From: Nodosilinea sp. E11
GTDB taxonomy: Bacteria; Cyanobacteriota; Cyanobacteriia; Phormidesmidales; Phormidesmidaceae
Assembly (NCBI RefSeq): GCF_032813545.1
Contig: NZ_CP136520.1
Location: 4,706,001 to 4,770,000, forward strand
Length of the DNA: 64,000 bases
Direction of reading: 5' to 3'
Shown: positions 8,382 through 18,861 of the stretch, piece by piece
Layout: every line of letters starts with the position of its first letter
Position numbering within the stretch: position 1 is the first letter of the stretch
Made by a program: the position numbers and the translations under genes
The notes under the pieces: generated by a model
What the model was told of the DNA's origin: nothing
Databases searched by the model: none
What the model saw: only the letters and a program-made list of their open reading frames with translations

Positions 8382-10751
8382 ATGCAATCGCTGAATCGCA
8401 AACTATTTCGGGATCTGCTGACCCTGCGGGGGCAGGTGATCGCCATTGTGCTGATTGTGGCCTGCGGTATTGCCAGCCTGGTGACGATGATGAGCACCTA
8501 CAACTCCCTGGTGCTCTCCAGGGATAGCTACTACAGCGAGTATCGATTTGCCGATGTGTTTGTGCAGCTCAACCGCGCCCCCAACGGGCTAGTCGATCAG
8601 GTGAGAGAAATACCGGGGGTGGGGCAGGTGCGATCGCGGGTGGTTGAAACCGTCACCCTCGATGTGCCGGGGCTAGAGGACCCAGCCACCGGGCGACTGG
8701 TATCGATTCCAGAGACCCCGCAGCCAATGTTAAACGATCTGTTTCTGCGATCGGGGCGCTACCTTCAGCCCGGTCGCCTGGATGAGGTGATCGCCAGCGA
8801 TGCCTTTGTCGCCGCCAACCAGCTGGCCCTAGGCGACACCATCAGCGCTGTGATCAACGGTCGCTGGCAGTCGCTGCGCATTGTCGGTACCGCCTTGTCG
8901 CCGGAGTATGTCTACGAGATCAGCGGCACCGATCTGCTGCCCGACAACCGCCGGTTTGGGGTGCTGTGGATGGGGCGCAGTGCCCTGGCCACCGCCTTTG
9001 ATCTTGATGGAGCGTTTAACGATCTGGCCCTCACCCTCACCCCCGGCGCGCGGGAGGTGGAGGTGATCGCTCGCCTCGATCAGCTGCTAGAGCGCTACGG
9101 CGGACTGGGGGCCTACGGGCGCGACAATCAGATTTCCAATCGGTTTCTGGCCGATGACCTGGCCGGGTTGCAGGTGACGGCCCTAATTTTGCCGGTGATT
9201 TTTTTGGGCATTGCTGCCTTTTTGCTGAACATGGTGCTGGCCCGGCTGGTCAGCACCCAGCGCGACCAGGTGGCGGTGCTCAAGGCCTTTGGCTACTCCA
9301 ACTTAGAAGTGGGGCTGCACTTTTTTCAGCTGGTGATGGTGGTGGTGGGGCTAGGGGCCATAGTTGGCATTGGCCTGGGCCAGTGGCTGGGGTCGAGCTT
9401 TACCCAGTTTTACCGGCAGTTTTACCAATTTCCTGCGGTGCAGTACGAGGCAGGGCTGGGGCTGCTGCTGGGGGCGGTGGGGGTGAGTGCCGCCGCCGCC
9501 CTGGTGGGGGCCTTTAAGTCAGTGGCGGTGGTGGTGGCCTTGCCCCCGGCCGAGGCCATGCGGCCCGAGCCCCCGGCCAGCTTTGGCCCCACCCTGGCTG
9601 AACGGCTGGGGCTACAGCGGTTCTTTTCCCCCGCTGGACGGATCATTTTGCGCAATCTGGAGCGGCGGCCCTGGCAGGCGGGGCTGGCGATCTTTGGTAT
9701 TGCCCTGGCGGTGGCGATTTTGGTGGTAGGTCGCTACCTCAGCGACGGCATTGACGAGATCATCACGGTGCAGTTTGAAACGGTGCAGCGCGAAGACATC
9801 ACCCTCACCTTTAACCGGCCCCTGCCCGGTCGGGTGCGCTACGACCTGGGGCAGCTGCCGGGGGTGCAGCGAGTTGAGCCGTTTCGAGTAGTGCCGGTGC
9901 GGCTGCGGTTTGGCCACCGCAGTCACTTGGGCAGTCTGACCGGGCTGCAAGACCCCAGCACCCTGCGCCAGCTGATTGACGCCGACTACCGGTCGGTGCC
10001 CCTGCCAACCGACGGGCTGCTGCTGAACTCAAAGCTGGCCGAAATCCTGCACCTGACCGTGGGCGATCGCCTGACGGTAGACGTGCTTGAAGGCGCTCGT
10101 CCCACCCGCCAGGTGCCGGTGGTGGCCCTAGTCGATGAACTAGTGGGCATTGCCACCTACATGAATATCGACGCTCTCAATCGGCTGATGCAAGAGGGGC
10201 CAACCTTCTCAGGGGCCTACTTGCAGGTGGATCGGGCGCAGATTCAGCCTCTCTACCAGCAGCTGAAGCAAACCCCGGCAGTAGCGGGGGTGGCCCAGCG
10301 CGAAACCGCCCTGGCCCAGTTTGAAGACACCATCGCCGCTACGTCTGGGGCGATGAATGCGGTGGTGATGCTGTTTGCCTGCATTATCGCCGTCGGCGTG
10401 ATCTACAACGCCGCCCGCATTGCCCTCTCTGAGCGCAGCCGCGAGCTGGCTACCCTGCGAATCATTGGCTTTAGCCAGCGCGAGGTGGCGGTGATTTTGC
10501 TGGGGGAGCAGGCGGTGCTGACCCTGGCGGCGGTGCCCGTGGGGTGGGGGCTGGGCTTTGCCCTCTCGTGGCTGCTGAACCAGTCACCGGCCCAGAATAC
10601 GGAGCTGTTTCGGGTGCCTTTTGTGGTCAGCCCCGGTAACTATTTGTTTGCCTTTGGGGTGACGGCGGTTGCTGCCCTGGCCTCGGGGCTGCTGATTGCT
10701 CGCCAACTGCGGCAGTTGAATTTAATTGAGGTGCTGAAGACGAGGGAGTGA
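8382..10751 (+). CDS. ABC transporter permease with two FtsX domains
   Basis: Large permease (789 aa). There is one N-terminal helix, a periplasmic domain, an FtsX core near residues 260-390 (LILPVIFLGIAAFLLNMVLARLVSTQRDQVAVLKAFGYS), a second periplasmic part, and a C-terminal FtsX core near 650-780 (ALSERSRELATLRIIGFSQREVAVILLGE). The duplicated FtsX layout differs from DevC or MacB, which carry one core. It probably works with the ATPase before and the adaptor after it as an envelope exporter. The start may be GTG 8379 or ATG 8382; both follow AAGGGGG. Confidence 0.9.
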   Translation: MQSLNRKLFRDLLTLRGQVIAIVLIVACGIASLVTMMSTYNSLVLSRDSYYSEYRFADVFVQLNRAPNGLVDQVREIPGVGQVRSRVVETVTLDVPGLEDPATGRLVSIPETPQPMLNDLFLRSGRYLQPGRLDEVIASDAFVAANQLALGDTISAVINGRWQSLRIVGTALSPEYVYEISGTDLLPDNRRFGVLWMGRSALATAFDLDGAFNDLALTLTPGAREVEVIARLDQLLERYGGLGAYGRDNQISNRFLADDLAGLQVTALILPVIFLGIAAFLLNMVLARLVSTQRDQVAVLKAFGYSNLEVGLHFFQLVMVVVGLGAIVGIGLGQWLGSSFTQFYRQFYQFPAVQYEAGLGLLLGAVGVSAAAALVGAFKSVAVVVALPPAEAMRPEPPASFGPTLAERLGLQRFFSPAGRIILRNLERRPWQAGLAIFGIALAVAILVVGRYLSDGIDEIITVQFETVQREDITLTFNRPLPGRVRYDLGQLPGVQRVEPFRVVPVRLRFGHRSHLGSLTGLQDPSTLRQLIDADYRSVPLPTDGLLLNSKLAEILHLTVGDRLTVDVLEGARPTRQVPVVALVDELVGIATYMNIDALNRLMQEGPTFSGAYLQVDRAQIQPLYQQLKQTPAVAGVAQRETALAQFEDTIAATSGAMNAVVMLFACIIAVGVIYNAARIALSERSRELATLRIIGFSQREVAVILLGEQAVLTLAAVPVGWGLGFALSWLLNQSPAQNTELFRVPFVVSPGNYLFAFGVTAVAALASGLLIARQLRQLNLIEVLKTRE

Positions 10752-10771
10752 GGAGGGGAGGGATGGGTGGA

Positions 10772-10831
10772 GGGTGAAGGGTGAAGGGTGAAGGGTGGGA
10801 TGGGTGAAGGGTGAAGGGTGAAGGGTGGGAT
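10772..10831 (+). repeat. Tandem heptanucleotide repeat (STRR type)
   Basis: Two perfect 30-bp units, each three copies of GGGTGAA followed by GGGTGGGAT, lie between the permease and adaptor genes. Short tandem heptamers of this kind are known in cyanobacteria. Confidence 0.9.
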
Positions 10832-10849
10832 GGGTTGTAGTGGGTGGAG

Positions 10850-12241
10850 ATGGGGATGATGAGTGCAAATTCGGTGTCTAGTGGTGGGGCGATGGTGGGG
10901 TCTGAGGGGGGGCGGCGGTGGCGGTTGCCTCGGTGGTGGCTCTATGGGCTGGGTGGGTTGGGGTTGGTGGGGTTGGTGGTTTACAGCCTGCGGCCTCAGC
11001 CGGTGGCGGTGGATCTGGGGGAGGTCACCCAGGGGGCGCTTCAGGTGACGATCGCGGCGGAGGGCCGGACGCGGGTGCGCGATCGCTTTGTGGTTGCTGC
11101 CCCGGTGGCTGGGGAGCTGCGGCGAATTGCGCTCAGGCAGGGCGATCGGGTGGAGGAGGGGGAGATCGTCGCCCAGATTGACTCCCTGCCCATCGATAGC
11201 CAGGTGGCGGCCACCCAGGCCCAAATTCGTGCCCTGCGGGCGGAGATGGCCGGGGTCGATACCCAGCGGCCCAAGCCCGCTGCTCTTAGGGCGGCCCAGG
11301 CCCAGATTCAGGCGGCGCGGGCTACTCAGCAGCAGGCTCAGGCTCAGGTGGCCCAGGCCGAGTCGGCGGTGGCCCAGGCCGATCGCGATCGCGATCGCCT
11401 TGCCGCCCTCCAGGCCGCTGGAGCCATCTCCCAGCAAGATCTCGAAGCGGCGCAGCTCACCGTCACCGAGCGGCGGCAGGCCCTAGAAACCGTCCGTCAG
11501 CAGGTCAGCGTCGCCCAGGCCGAGATCCAGGCAGCCCAGGCCAACCTGGCGGTGCTCACCCAAGAACAGCAAGACCCCGACTATCTACTCGATGTGTACC
11601 AGGCCCAAATTGCCAGCCTAGAAGCCGACCTGACCAGCCTTAGCGCCGACGCGGGCCGTGCCACCATCGCTGCCCCGGCAGCGGGCCAGGTGCTGCAAAT
11701 TTTGGAAGAAAGCGCCCGCCACGTGGCCGCTGGTACCCCCCTGCTAGAGCTGGGCAACGCCAACAGCCTAGAGCTGGTGATTGACATTCTCTCTGCCGAC
11801 GCGGTGCGGGTGGCCCCCGGCGACCCCATCGAGGTCAACCGCTGGGGCGGCGATGAAACCCTGACCGCCACCGTGCGCCAGGTCGAGCCCGCCGCCTTTA
11901 CCGAAACCTCGGCCCTGGGGGTAGACGAGCAGCGGGTCAACGTAATTGCCGACTTTAGTACCCTGCCACCGGGCCTCGGGGATGGCTACCGGGTCGATGC
12001 CGAAATCATTGTCTGGCAAGCGGTGGACGCGGTGCAGGTGCCGGTTAGCGCCCTGTTTCGCTGCGACACCGCCTGGTGCACTTTTGTGGCCGACAATGGC
12101 CGCGCCCAGCAGCGCCAAGTCGAGCTGGGCCACCGCAGCGACTTTGCCGCCGTGGTGGCCTCGGGGCTAGCGGTGGGTGACCAGGTGATTCTCTACCCCA
12201 GCGACCAGATCGAATCGGGCACCCGCATTGCTGGGCGATAG
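10850..12241 (+). CDS. Periplasmic adaptor (HlyD/RND-MFP family) of the efflux system
   Basis: Membrane-fusion protein of about 463 residues. There is an N-terminal membrane anchor (WWLYGLGGLGLVGLVVYSL), then a lipoyl half (GRTRVRDRFVVAAPVAGEL...GDRVEEGEIVAQID), a long Ala/Gln-rich coiled-coil hairpin (about residues 110-260), the second lipoyl half (TIAAPAAGQVLQI) and a beta-barrel/membrane-proximal domain. It links the ABC permease to an outer-membrane channel that is not encoded here. The start is uncertain among ATGs at 10850, 10856 and 10859. Three overlapping HIP1 sites encode DRDRDR near 11383-11400. Confidence 0.9.
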   Translation: MGMMSANSVSSGGAMVGSEGGRRWRLPRWWLYGLGGLGLVGLVVYSLRPQPVAVDLGEVTQGALQVTIAAEGRTRVRDRFVVAAPVAGELRRIALRQGDRVEEGEIVAQIDSLPIDSQVAATQAQIRALRAEMAGVDTQRPKPAALRAAQAQIQAARATQQQAQAQVAQAESAVAQADRDRDRLAALQAAGAISQQDLEAAQLTVTERRQALETVRQQVSVAQAEIQAAQANLAVLTQEQQDPDYLLDVYQAQIASLEADLTSLSADAGRATIAAPAAGQVLQILEESARHVAAGTPLLELGNANSLELVIDILSADAVRVAPGDPIEVNRWGGDETLTATVRQVEPAAFTETSALGVDEQRVNVIADFSTLPPGLGDGYRVDAEIIVWQAVDAVQVPVSALFRCDTAWCTFVADNGRAQQRQVELGHRSDFAAVVASGLAVGDQVILYPSDQIESGTRIAGR

Positions 12242-12354
12242 CCCAGGCTTTGCTAACTCGGGCTGCGGCTCCATAGGAGAGATTGAAAGCGATCGGGCCT
12301 AGAGCGCTAGAATGGGAAACTGCATGGTTGCTCATTTATCGTCTAGCTAGACCT

Positions 12355-13716
12355 ATGGTCGGTTCTGCCCGTCAATATCACATCACCACCTTCGGCTGCC
12401 AGATGAATAAAGCCGATTCGGAGCGCATGGCTGGCATTCTCGACACCATGGGTCTAACCTGGACCGACGACCCCTACGATGCCGATGTGGTGCTCTACAA
12501 CACCTGCACCATTCGCGACAATGCTGAGCAAAAAGTTTACTCCTACCTGGGCCGCCAGGCCAAACGCAAGCACGAAAACCCCGACCTGACGCTGATTGTG
12601 GCCGGGTGCGTGGCCCAGCAAGAAGGCGAAGCCCTGCTGCGCCGAGTGCCCGAACTCGACTTGGTTATGGGACCGCAGCACGCCAACCGTCTGCAAGATC
12701 TGCTCGAACAAGTCTTTGACGGCAACCAGGTGGTGGCCACCGAAGAGGTGGACATCATGGAAGACATCACCAAGCCCCGCCGTGACAGCACCATTACCGC
12801 CTGGGTAAACGTGATCTACGGCTGCAACGAGCGCTGCACCTACTGCGTGGTGCCGGGGGTGCGCGGCGTCGAGCAATCCCGTACTCCTGAGGCTATCCGC
12901 ACCGAGATGGAAGAGCTGGGTCGCCAGGGCTTTAAAGAAGTCACCCTGCTGGGCCAAAACATTGACGCCTACGGGCGCGACCTACCCGGCTCTACTGCCG
13001 ATGGGCGACACCAGCACACCTTTACCGACCTGCTCACCTACGTCCACGATGTACCTGGCATTGAGCGCATTCGCTTTGCTACCAGCCACCCCCGCTACTT
13101 TACCGAGCGGCTGATTCGCACCTGTGCCGAGCTGCCTAAGGTGTGCGAACACTTCCATATTCCCTTTCAGTCGGGCGATAACGACGTGCTGAAGGCGATG
13201 GCGCGGGGCTACACCCACGAGAAATATCGCCGGATTATCGATACCGTGCGCCGCTACATGCCCGATGCGGCCATCAGTGCCGATGCGATCGTGGGCTTCC
13301 CTGGTGAAACCGAGGAGCAGTTTCAGCGCACCATGGAATTGGTCAGCGACATTGCCTTTGACCAACTGAATACGGCGGCCTATTCGCCCCGCCCCGGCAC
13401 CCCCGCCGCCCTGTGGGATCACCAGCTGTCTGAGGAGGTGAAGGCCGATCGCCTTCAGCGGCTCAACCATTTGGTGAATACCAAGGCTGCCGAGCGATCG
13501 CAGCGCTACCAAGGCCGCACCGAAGAAGTGCTAGTCGAAGCCATCAACCCCAAAGATCCAACCCAGGTGATGGGCCGCACTCGAGGCAACCGTCTAACCT
13601 TCTTCAGGGGCGATTTTGCCGTGCTGAAAGGCAAAGTCGTTCAGGTTAACATTACCGAAGTCCGCCCTTTTAGCCTCACGGGCGAACCGGTGCAGGCGTT
13701 GGCTACTGTGGGTTAA
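12355..13716 (+). CDS. miaB: tRNA-2-methylthio-N6-dimethylallyladenosine synthase
   Basis: Radical-SAM methylthiotransferase that adds a methylthio group to i6A37 of tRNAs reading UNN codons. The N-terminal UPF0004 domain holds cluster cysteines at residues 15, 51 and 85. The radical SAM motif CNERCTYC has cysteines at 157, 161 and 164, and a TRAM RNA-binding domain closes the protein. 453 residues is the normal length. The frame is open 24 codons upstream, but ATG 12355 begins just before the conserved [11 protein letters not shown] block. Confidence 0.96.
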   Translation: MVGSARQYHITTFGCQMNKADSERMAGILDTMGLTWTDDPYDADVVLYNTCTIRDNAEQKVYSYLGRQAKRKHENPDLTLIVAGCVAQQEGEALLRRVPELDLVMGPQHANRLQDLLEQVFDGNQVVATEEVDIMEDITKPRRDSTITAWVNVIYGCNERCTYCVVPGVRGVEQSRTPEAIRTEMEELGRQGFKEVTLLGQNIDAYGRDLPGSTADGRHQHTFTDLLTYVHDVPGIERIRFATSHPRYFTERLIRTCAELPKVCEHFHIPFQSGDNDVLKAMARGYTHEKYRRIIDTVRRYMPDAAISADAIVGFPGETEEQFQRTMELVSDIAFDQLNTAAYSPRPGTPAALWDHQLSEEVKADRLQRLNHLVNTKAAERSQRYQGRTEEVLVEAINPKDPTQVMGRTRGNRLTFFRGDFAVLKGKVVQVNITEVRPFSLTGEPVQALATVG

Positions 13717-14153
13717 CAGCCGCGATCGCCCCTTAGCCCCAAGCCAGTTTGAAAACTGAACCTTTAGCCGACCAGGCCATACTTAGATCTGGCTTAATGA
13801 AAGGACAGCGGTTTCGGAGGGCCTTTCAACTAGCAGCTATCTATCAATTTATGGTGCTCTTCGTTATGTATAAAGAGTACTAAACTAAGCCTGGTTAGGA
13901 TTGACAAACTATCGACAAAATTAAGTCATAAATCTTGTCGCTACGGAGCCAGTAAGTGACTTAGTTTTGACTAAAAACCCAGGAACAATTCTGGTCTCAC
14001 AATGTTTTTAGTAATTGCCTCTTAGCTCCTGGCAGTCCCTGGCGCACCTCATTCTAGAGAAGCTGGTATACATTGTCTTCCCTAGATCATTGCCAGAAAT
14101 TAATCTCCAGGGTCAGTAAGACAACACAACACAACTATTTTTGGAGAACGTTC
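13717..14153. other. Intergenic region, no gene seen
   Basis: A 437-bp A+T-richer stretch. A TTGACA box occurs at 13901-13906 but without a well-placed -10. Probably the promoter and leader of the secreted-protein gene that follows. Confidence 0.35.
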
Positions 14154-14792
14154 ATGATCCTTTGGCGACGGACAATAGGTGTCGGTTTAGGTTTGGTCGC
14201 GGCTAGCAGCCTATGGACTGTAGCCCAGGCTTATCCCGCTCAAGCAGAGGCTGTAGATCATTCCTTTCTGATTCAAGTTGACGATGAGATTCAGATTGGC
14301 GAGGGGCAAATTGAGGACGGTCAGATTGACAGTTCTATAGATAGCTTGGCCACGACTGAGTCTTTCACCGAGGTGGTGCCCATGACCTCAGACGCTGTCG
14401 GGCAGGAAGTTATGAACCCTGTAGTTGCCGAAGCCCCTGCCCCAGAGGTCACCGCAGTGCCTCCAGAGGTTTTAGCGAACCTGTCGCCGGCGCAGCTGAC
14501 AGCGATCGCGAGGATCATTGCGACTGCAGAACAGTCGGCTAGCGCTGATCGGGTGGCCAATTTGCCCACCGAGGTCTTGACCCATCTCGACGCCCTACCG
14601 GGTATTGAGCAGCAGGTGGGCCGCAGACGGTGGTTGCCCACGAGTCTAGTCAGGCGACTGCGCCTTCCTCAAAGGGTCACGTCTTTGATCAGACAGCCCA
14701 GAAATACGGCCTTAGTCATGCTAGGCAATCACATTATGGTCGTCAACCCAGTGACTGGTGCGGTCTTGGGAGCTGTGCTGTCAGCCCTATAA
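14154..14792 (+). CDS. Secreted protein of unknown function
   Basis: 212 residues with a clear Sec signal peptide (MILWRRTIGVGLGLVAASSLWTVAQA split before YPAQA). The middle is acidic and low in complexity (QIGEGQIEDGQIDSSIDS). The C-terminal half is basic (RRRWLPTSLVRRLRLPQR) and ends with GNHIMVVNPVTGAVLGAVLSAL, which resembles the short tail of RcnB-like cell-envelope proteins but is too weak to name. The start ATG 14154 follows TTTGGAGAACG; an upstream in-frame ATG at 14073 would remove the signal peptide from the N-terminus. Function unknown. Confidence 0.7.
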   Translation: MILWRRTIGVGLGLVAASSLWTVAQAYPAQAEAVDHSFLIQVDDEIQIGEGQIEDGQIDSSIDSLATTESFTEVVPMTSDAVGQEVMNPVVAEAPAPEVTAVPPEVLANLSPAQLTAIARIIATAEQSASADRVANLPTEVLTHLDALPGIEQQVGRRRWLPTSLVRRLRLPQRVTSLIRQPRNTALVMLGNHIMVVNPVTGAVLGAVLSAL

Positions 14793-14807
14793 GGACTCCA
14801 GGTTGAG

Positions 14808-14836
14808 GCCCTGGCTGGCACGATGTCAGCCAGGGC
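14808..14836 (+). terminator. Stem-loop after the secreted-protein gene
   Basis: Perfect 10-bp stem GCCCTGGCTG/CAGCCAGGGC, extendable inside the loop, 16 bases after the stop codon. There is no T-run, so it may be a Rho-type or mRNA-stabilising hairpin. Confidence 0.45.
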
Positions 14837-14933
14837 AGCGTGGAGACTGTGGTTTAGGCGACTTCTGGGAAATAGGTTCACCAATGATGGGACTCTGCCC
14901 AAGTTGGTTGGCCCTGCCCTAAGCCGGTCATCA

Positions 14934-17645
14934 TCACCTCGATACCAGATCGCGTTCCGGCGACACCACAGAGGTCTGACCCTGGCTGCGCTTGACCTCG
15001 GCCATCTGAGTACAGCTGTAGATCAGGGCCGCCACTAGGCCCGTCCAGCCGGTCTGGTGGTTGGACCCAATACCCGCACCGTTGTCGCCGTTGAAGTATT
15101 CGTAGAACAGCAGCAGGTCGCGCCAGTGAGGATCGTCCTGAAATTTGCCGTAGCTACCGTGGACCGCCCGATTACCGGCCTCATTGCGCAGGAACATCGT
15201 GATCAGCCGCTGGGACAGCTCATCAGCCACGGTATTGAGGTCGCACTGCTGGCCCGAACCGGTGGGAAACTCCACGGTGAAGCTGTCGCCCAAAAAGTCG
15301 TGGAAGATCCGCAGCGAGTCGATCAGCAGGTAGTTGACCGGGAACCACACTGGGCCGCGCCAGTTGCTGTTGCCGCCAAACATACCGCTAGTGGATTCGG
15401 CGGCTTCGTAGCCGACTGAGTGGGTTTCGCCGTTGACATGGAAGGTGTAGGGCTGTTCGGCGTGGGCACGGGAAAGCGATCGCACCCCGTAGTCGCTGAG
15501 AAACTCCCCCTCATCCAGCATGCGCTGCAAAATCGGTCGCAGCCGTTCTGGGCTAACAATGGCCAGCAGGGTAGCGCCCTCCTTGCCCTTGGCGGTGAGA
15601 GAGCCAATATTCTCCTGGAGAGCAGGGCGGTTTTTGACAAACCAGTTGAACCGGCGAGTAAAGTCGGGGAAGCGCTCAAAGGTCTCCGCCTTCAGCACCG
15701 CCGTAGCGTACAGCGGAATCAGCCCCACCATCGATCGCACCCGCATGTGGTGCCGCTGGTCGTCGGGGGTGTGCAGCACATCGTAGAAAAACTGGTCCTG
15801 GTCATCCCACAGGTGTACATCGACACCGCCCATGTGGTTCATGGCATCGGCGATGTGGAGAAAATGCTCAAAGAACTTGCTGGCAATGTCCTCGTAGGCG
15901 GGGTTGGTTTCCGCTAACTCCAGAGCCATCTCCAGCATGTTCAGGCAGTACATGGCCATCCAGCTGGTGCCGTCTGACTGCTCCAGGTAGCCCCCCGTAG
16001 GCAATTCAGAGCTGCGGTCAAAAATACCGATGTTGTCGAGGCCCAAAAAGCCGCCCTGGAAGACGTTGTTGCCGTTGTTGTCGCGGCGGTTGACCCACCA
16101 GGTGAAGTTGAGCAACAGCTTTTGAAACACCCGCTCTAGAAACAGGCGATCGCCCTTACCGTGCACCGCCTTCTCGATCTGGTACACCTGCCAGGTGCCC
16201 CAGGCGTGTACTGGCGGATTAACATCGCTAAAGTGCCATTCGTAGGCGGGCATCTGCCCGTTGGGGTGCAGATACCACTCCCGGGTAAACACATCCATCT
16301 GGCGCTTGGCAAAGTCGGGGTCAACTAAAGCCAATGGCACTACGTGAAAAGCCGAATCCCACACCGCGTACCAGGGAAACTCCCACTTGTCGGGCATCGA
16401 GATAATGTCGTCGTTATAAAGGTGCTCCCACTCTTCATTGCGGGGGTTGGAGCGTTGGGGCTGAGGCTGGGTGGGGTCGCCTTTCAGCCAGTCTTCGATC
16501 ACGTAGTGGTAAAACTGCTTGGTCCACAGCAGCCCGGCAAAGGCCTGGCGCTGCACATTGCGGGCATCCTCCGAGCAGCGCCCCGGCAGCAGTTGGTCGT
16601 AGAACTCATTGGCCTCAGCGTAGCGCTGGTGCAGGGTGTCGTCGAAGTTGGTTCTAAAGGGTTGGGGGTTGGCCTGGGGCCCCTGGTCAGTCAGCCGCAG
16701 CTTCACCACCCACTGCTCTCCGGCCCCTAGGCGGCAGTGGTAGTGGGGCGATACTTTAGTGCCCTCTTGGGCCTGGTTTACCGCATCCTGGCGACTATGG
16801 ACGATGTAATCATTGATGCTGTCTTTAACGTAGGGGCTAGGGTTCTCAGCCCCAAACAGCCGCTGCCGGTTAGTCTCGTTTTCGGTAAACAGCAGCGTCT
16901 CGGCTCCCTGGCAGTAGAGCCAGCGCTGACCCAACTCCGGGTGGTGGGCCTCCACGGTGGCAGCCCCATCGACATCGTCAATGCGCTTCAGGTAGGGCTT
17001 TTCGGCGTCCTCAAACCAACTCCAGGTGTTGCGGAACCACAGAGTGGGCAGCAGGTGCAGATCGGCCTCGTGGTCGGCCCGGTTCACCACCCGAATTTGG
17101 ACCAAAATATCCTCGTCGGTGGCCTTAGCGTAATCCACGAACACGTCAAAGTATTCGTTTTGCTCAAAAATACCGGTGTCGATTAGCTCAAACTCGGGGT
17201 CGTGGTAGCCCCGCTGCTGGTTTTCTTCGATCAGTCGATCGTAGGGGAAAGCCTTTTGCGGGTACTTGTAGAGGTACCGCATGTGGGAGTGCGACGGCGT
17301 GTTGTCCAGATAGAAGTAGTAGTCTTTAGGATCTTCGCCATGGTTACCCTGGGGGCCAGTGAGACCAAACACCCTCTCTTTGAGAATAGGATCGTTTCCG
17401 TTCCAGAGGGCGATCACAAAACACAGCCGCTGATGGTTGTCGGAGATGCCGCCAAGGCCGTCTTCACCCCAACGGTAGGCCCGCGATCGCGCATGATCGT
17501 GGGGAAAGTAATCCCAGGCGGAGCCATCGGGGCTGTAGTCTTCGCGCACCGTGCCCCACTGGCGCTCGCTCAGGTAAGGCCCCCAGCGTCGCCAGTAGGC
17601 GGTGCGATCGCGATCGGCGGCCAGTCTGTTCGCTTCTGCCGTCAT
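14934..17645 (-). CDS. GH63/MGH1-like glucosidase
   Basis: Large cytoplasmic glycoside hydrolase of 903 residues. The N-terminal part ([19 protein letters not shown], then [20 protein letters not shown]) and the central [15 protein letters not shown] stretch mark the bacterial GH63 group, which folds as an (alpha/alpha)6 barrel. The glycine-rich [19 protein letters not shown] and [14 protein letters not shown] stretches belong to the same barrel. Relatives cleave alpha-glucosides or glucosylglycerate-type compatible solutes; the substrate here cannot be read from sequence. It stands alone between a secreted protein and the phoH cluster. No signal peptide. Confidence 0.85.
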   Translation of the reverse strand: MTAEANRLAADRDRTAYWRRWGPYLSERQWGTVREDYSPDGSAWDYFPHDHARSRAYRWGEDGLGGISDNHQRLCFVIALWNGNDPILKERVFGLTGPQGNHGEDPKDYYFYLDNTPSHSHMRYLYKYPQKAFPYDRLIEENQQRGYHDPEFELIDTGIFEQNEYFDVFVDYAKATDEDILVQIRVVNRADHEADLHLLPTLWFRNTWSWFEDAEKPYLKRIDDVDGAATVEAHHPELGQRWLYCQGAETLLFTENETNRQRLFGAENPSPYVKDSINDYIVHSRQDAVNQAQEGTKVSPHYHCRLGAGEQWVVKLRLTDQGPQANPQPFRTNFDDTLHQRYAEANEFYDQLLPGRCSEDARNVQRQAFAGLLWTKQFYHYVIEDWLKGDPTQPQPQRSNPRNEEWEHLYNDDIISMPDKWEFPWYAVWDSAFHVVPLALVDPDFAKRQMDVFTREWYLHPNGQMPAYEWHFSDVNPPVHAWGTWQVYQIEKAVHGKGDRLFLERVFQKLLLNFTWWVNRRDNNGNNVFQGGFLGLDNIGIFDRSSELPTGGYLEQSDGTSWMAMYCLNMLEMALELAETNPAYEDIASKFFEHFLHIADAMNHMGGVDVHLWDDQDQFFYDVLHTPDDQRHHMRVRSMVGLIPLYATAVLKAETFERFPDFTRRFNWFVKNRPALQENIGSLTAKGKEGATLLAIVSPERLRPILQRMLDEGEFLSDYGVRSLSRAHAEQPYTFHVNGETHSVGYEAAESTSGMFGGNSNWRGPVWFPVNYLLIDSLRIFHDFLGDSFTVEFPTGSGQQCDLNTVADELSQRLITMFLRNEAGNRAVHGSYGKFQDDPHWRDLLLFYEYFNGDNGAGIGSNHQTGWTGLVAALIYSCTQMAEVKRSQGQTSVVSPERDLVSR

Positions 17646-17814
17646 TGAGTTACCTCAGCTAATGCCATCAGAGCCTAGCGCTGCCTAGCGCTACCAAAGG
17701 CTGCCACACCGGGCCACCGCAATTCGCGCCAGACTAGTCCACGCTGACGGGGTGATCCTAACGAGGCTGAGGGAAAGCGATATCTGTCTGAGGAGAGGTT
17801 GTACGGTAGCAGGT

Positions 17815-18792
17815 CTATGGATTACTGGCTCGGCGAGGTTTGGCCTCATAGGTTTCGTAGGCCGCCACAATCCGCTGCACCAGCGGATGACGCACCACAT
17901 CTGCTTGGTTGAGCTGGCAAAAGGCAATGCCATCCACCTCTCGCAAAATGCTCTTGGCCACCGCCAAACCCGAGGTCTGATCGGCGGGCAAGTCTGTTTG
18001 GGTTACGTCTCCCGTCACCACCATGCGCGATTTAAAGCCCAATCGAGTTAACACCATCTTCATCTGGGCTGGGGTGGTGTTTTGGGCCTCGTCCATAATC
18101 ACGAAAGCATTGTTGAGGGTGCGCCCTCGCATATAGGCCAGGGGGGCCACTTCGATAATCCCCCGTTCCATCAAGTTGGCAATTTTTTCGGGGTCTACCA
18201 ATTCATGAAGCGCGTCGTAGAGAGGCCTCAGGTAAGGATTGACCTTTTGCTGAAGATCGCCGGGTAAAAACCCCAGCCGCTCACCGGCTTCCACCGCCGG
18301 ACGGGTGAGAATCAGCCGCTCAAATTCATTGTTGAGCAGGGCCTGAATGCCCACTAGAGTCGCCAAAAACGTTTTTCCGGTGCCTGCTGGGCCAATACAA
18401 AACACCATGTCCTGGCTCCGCAGGGCTTTGACATACTGCTTTTGGCGAAAGGTTTTGGCTCGCACCACTTCACCCCGCCGGGTACGCGCCACCACGTCTT
18501 GGTGAATAGCCTGAAGCTCGTCGGTGCGATTGGTATCAAGGGCGTGGCGGGCCGTCATAATATCGGCGGTGGTCACCGGCTGCCCCTGACTCCACAGAGG
18601 TTCTAAGGCCATCACCAAGCGCTGGGCCAGGGCCGCACCATTTTCTGTACCCGAAATTAGCAACTCCTGGCCGCGCAGCACTAGAGTCGCTCCAGTTTGG
18701 CTGGCCAGGAGTTTAATATTTTCGTTTCGGTAGCCTGCCAGGGCAACAGCGCCTTCTGGGCTAGGCAGTTCAATCTGCAGGGGAGAAGACAT
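17815..18792 (-). CDS. phoH: PhoH-family ATPase
   Basis: Cytoplasmic P-loop protein of 325 residues linked to RNA and ribosome metabolism (PhoH/YbeZ group). Walker A GPAGTGKT lies near residue 133 and Walker B VIMDEAQNTTPAQMK near 228. The N-terminal segment resembles a small KH-like nucleic-acid-binding region. It follows rpsP and the KH-protein gene in the same direction, an order usual in cyanobacteria. I use the ATG at 18792; a slightly longer frame begins at 18813. Confidence 0.93.
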   Translation of the reverse strand: MSSPLQIELPSPEGAVALAGYRNENIKLLASQTGATLVLRGQELLISGTENGAALAQRLVMALEPLWSQGQPVTTADIMTARHALDTNRTDELQAIHQDVVARTRRGEVVRAKTFRQKQYVKALRSQDMVFCIGPAGTGKTFLATLVGIQALLNNEFERLILTRPAVEAGERLGFLPGDLQQKVNPYLRPLYDALHELVDPEKIANLMERGIIEVAPLAYMRGRTLNNAFVIMDEAQNTTPAQMKMVLTRLGFKSRMVVTGDVTQTDLPADQTSGLAVAKSILREVDGIAFCQLNQADVVRHPLVQRIVAAYETYEAKPRRASNP

Positions 18793-18861
18793 TAAAACTT
18801 GTTGGCAGAACACCCATTAGCAAAAGCAACACGCTATGTTCGCCAGTAACCAAAGCAAAAC

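Noticed and set aside
10640-11437. 265-codon antisense frame across permease and adaptor
   Set aside because: Translation is low-complexity and the opposite strand has two clear genes.
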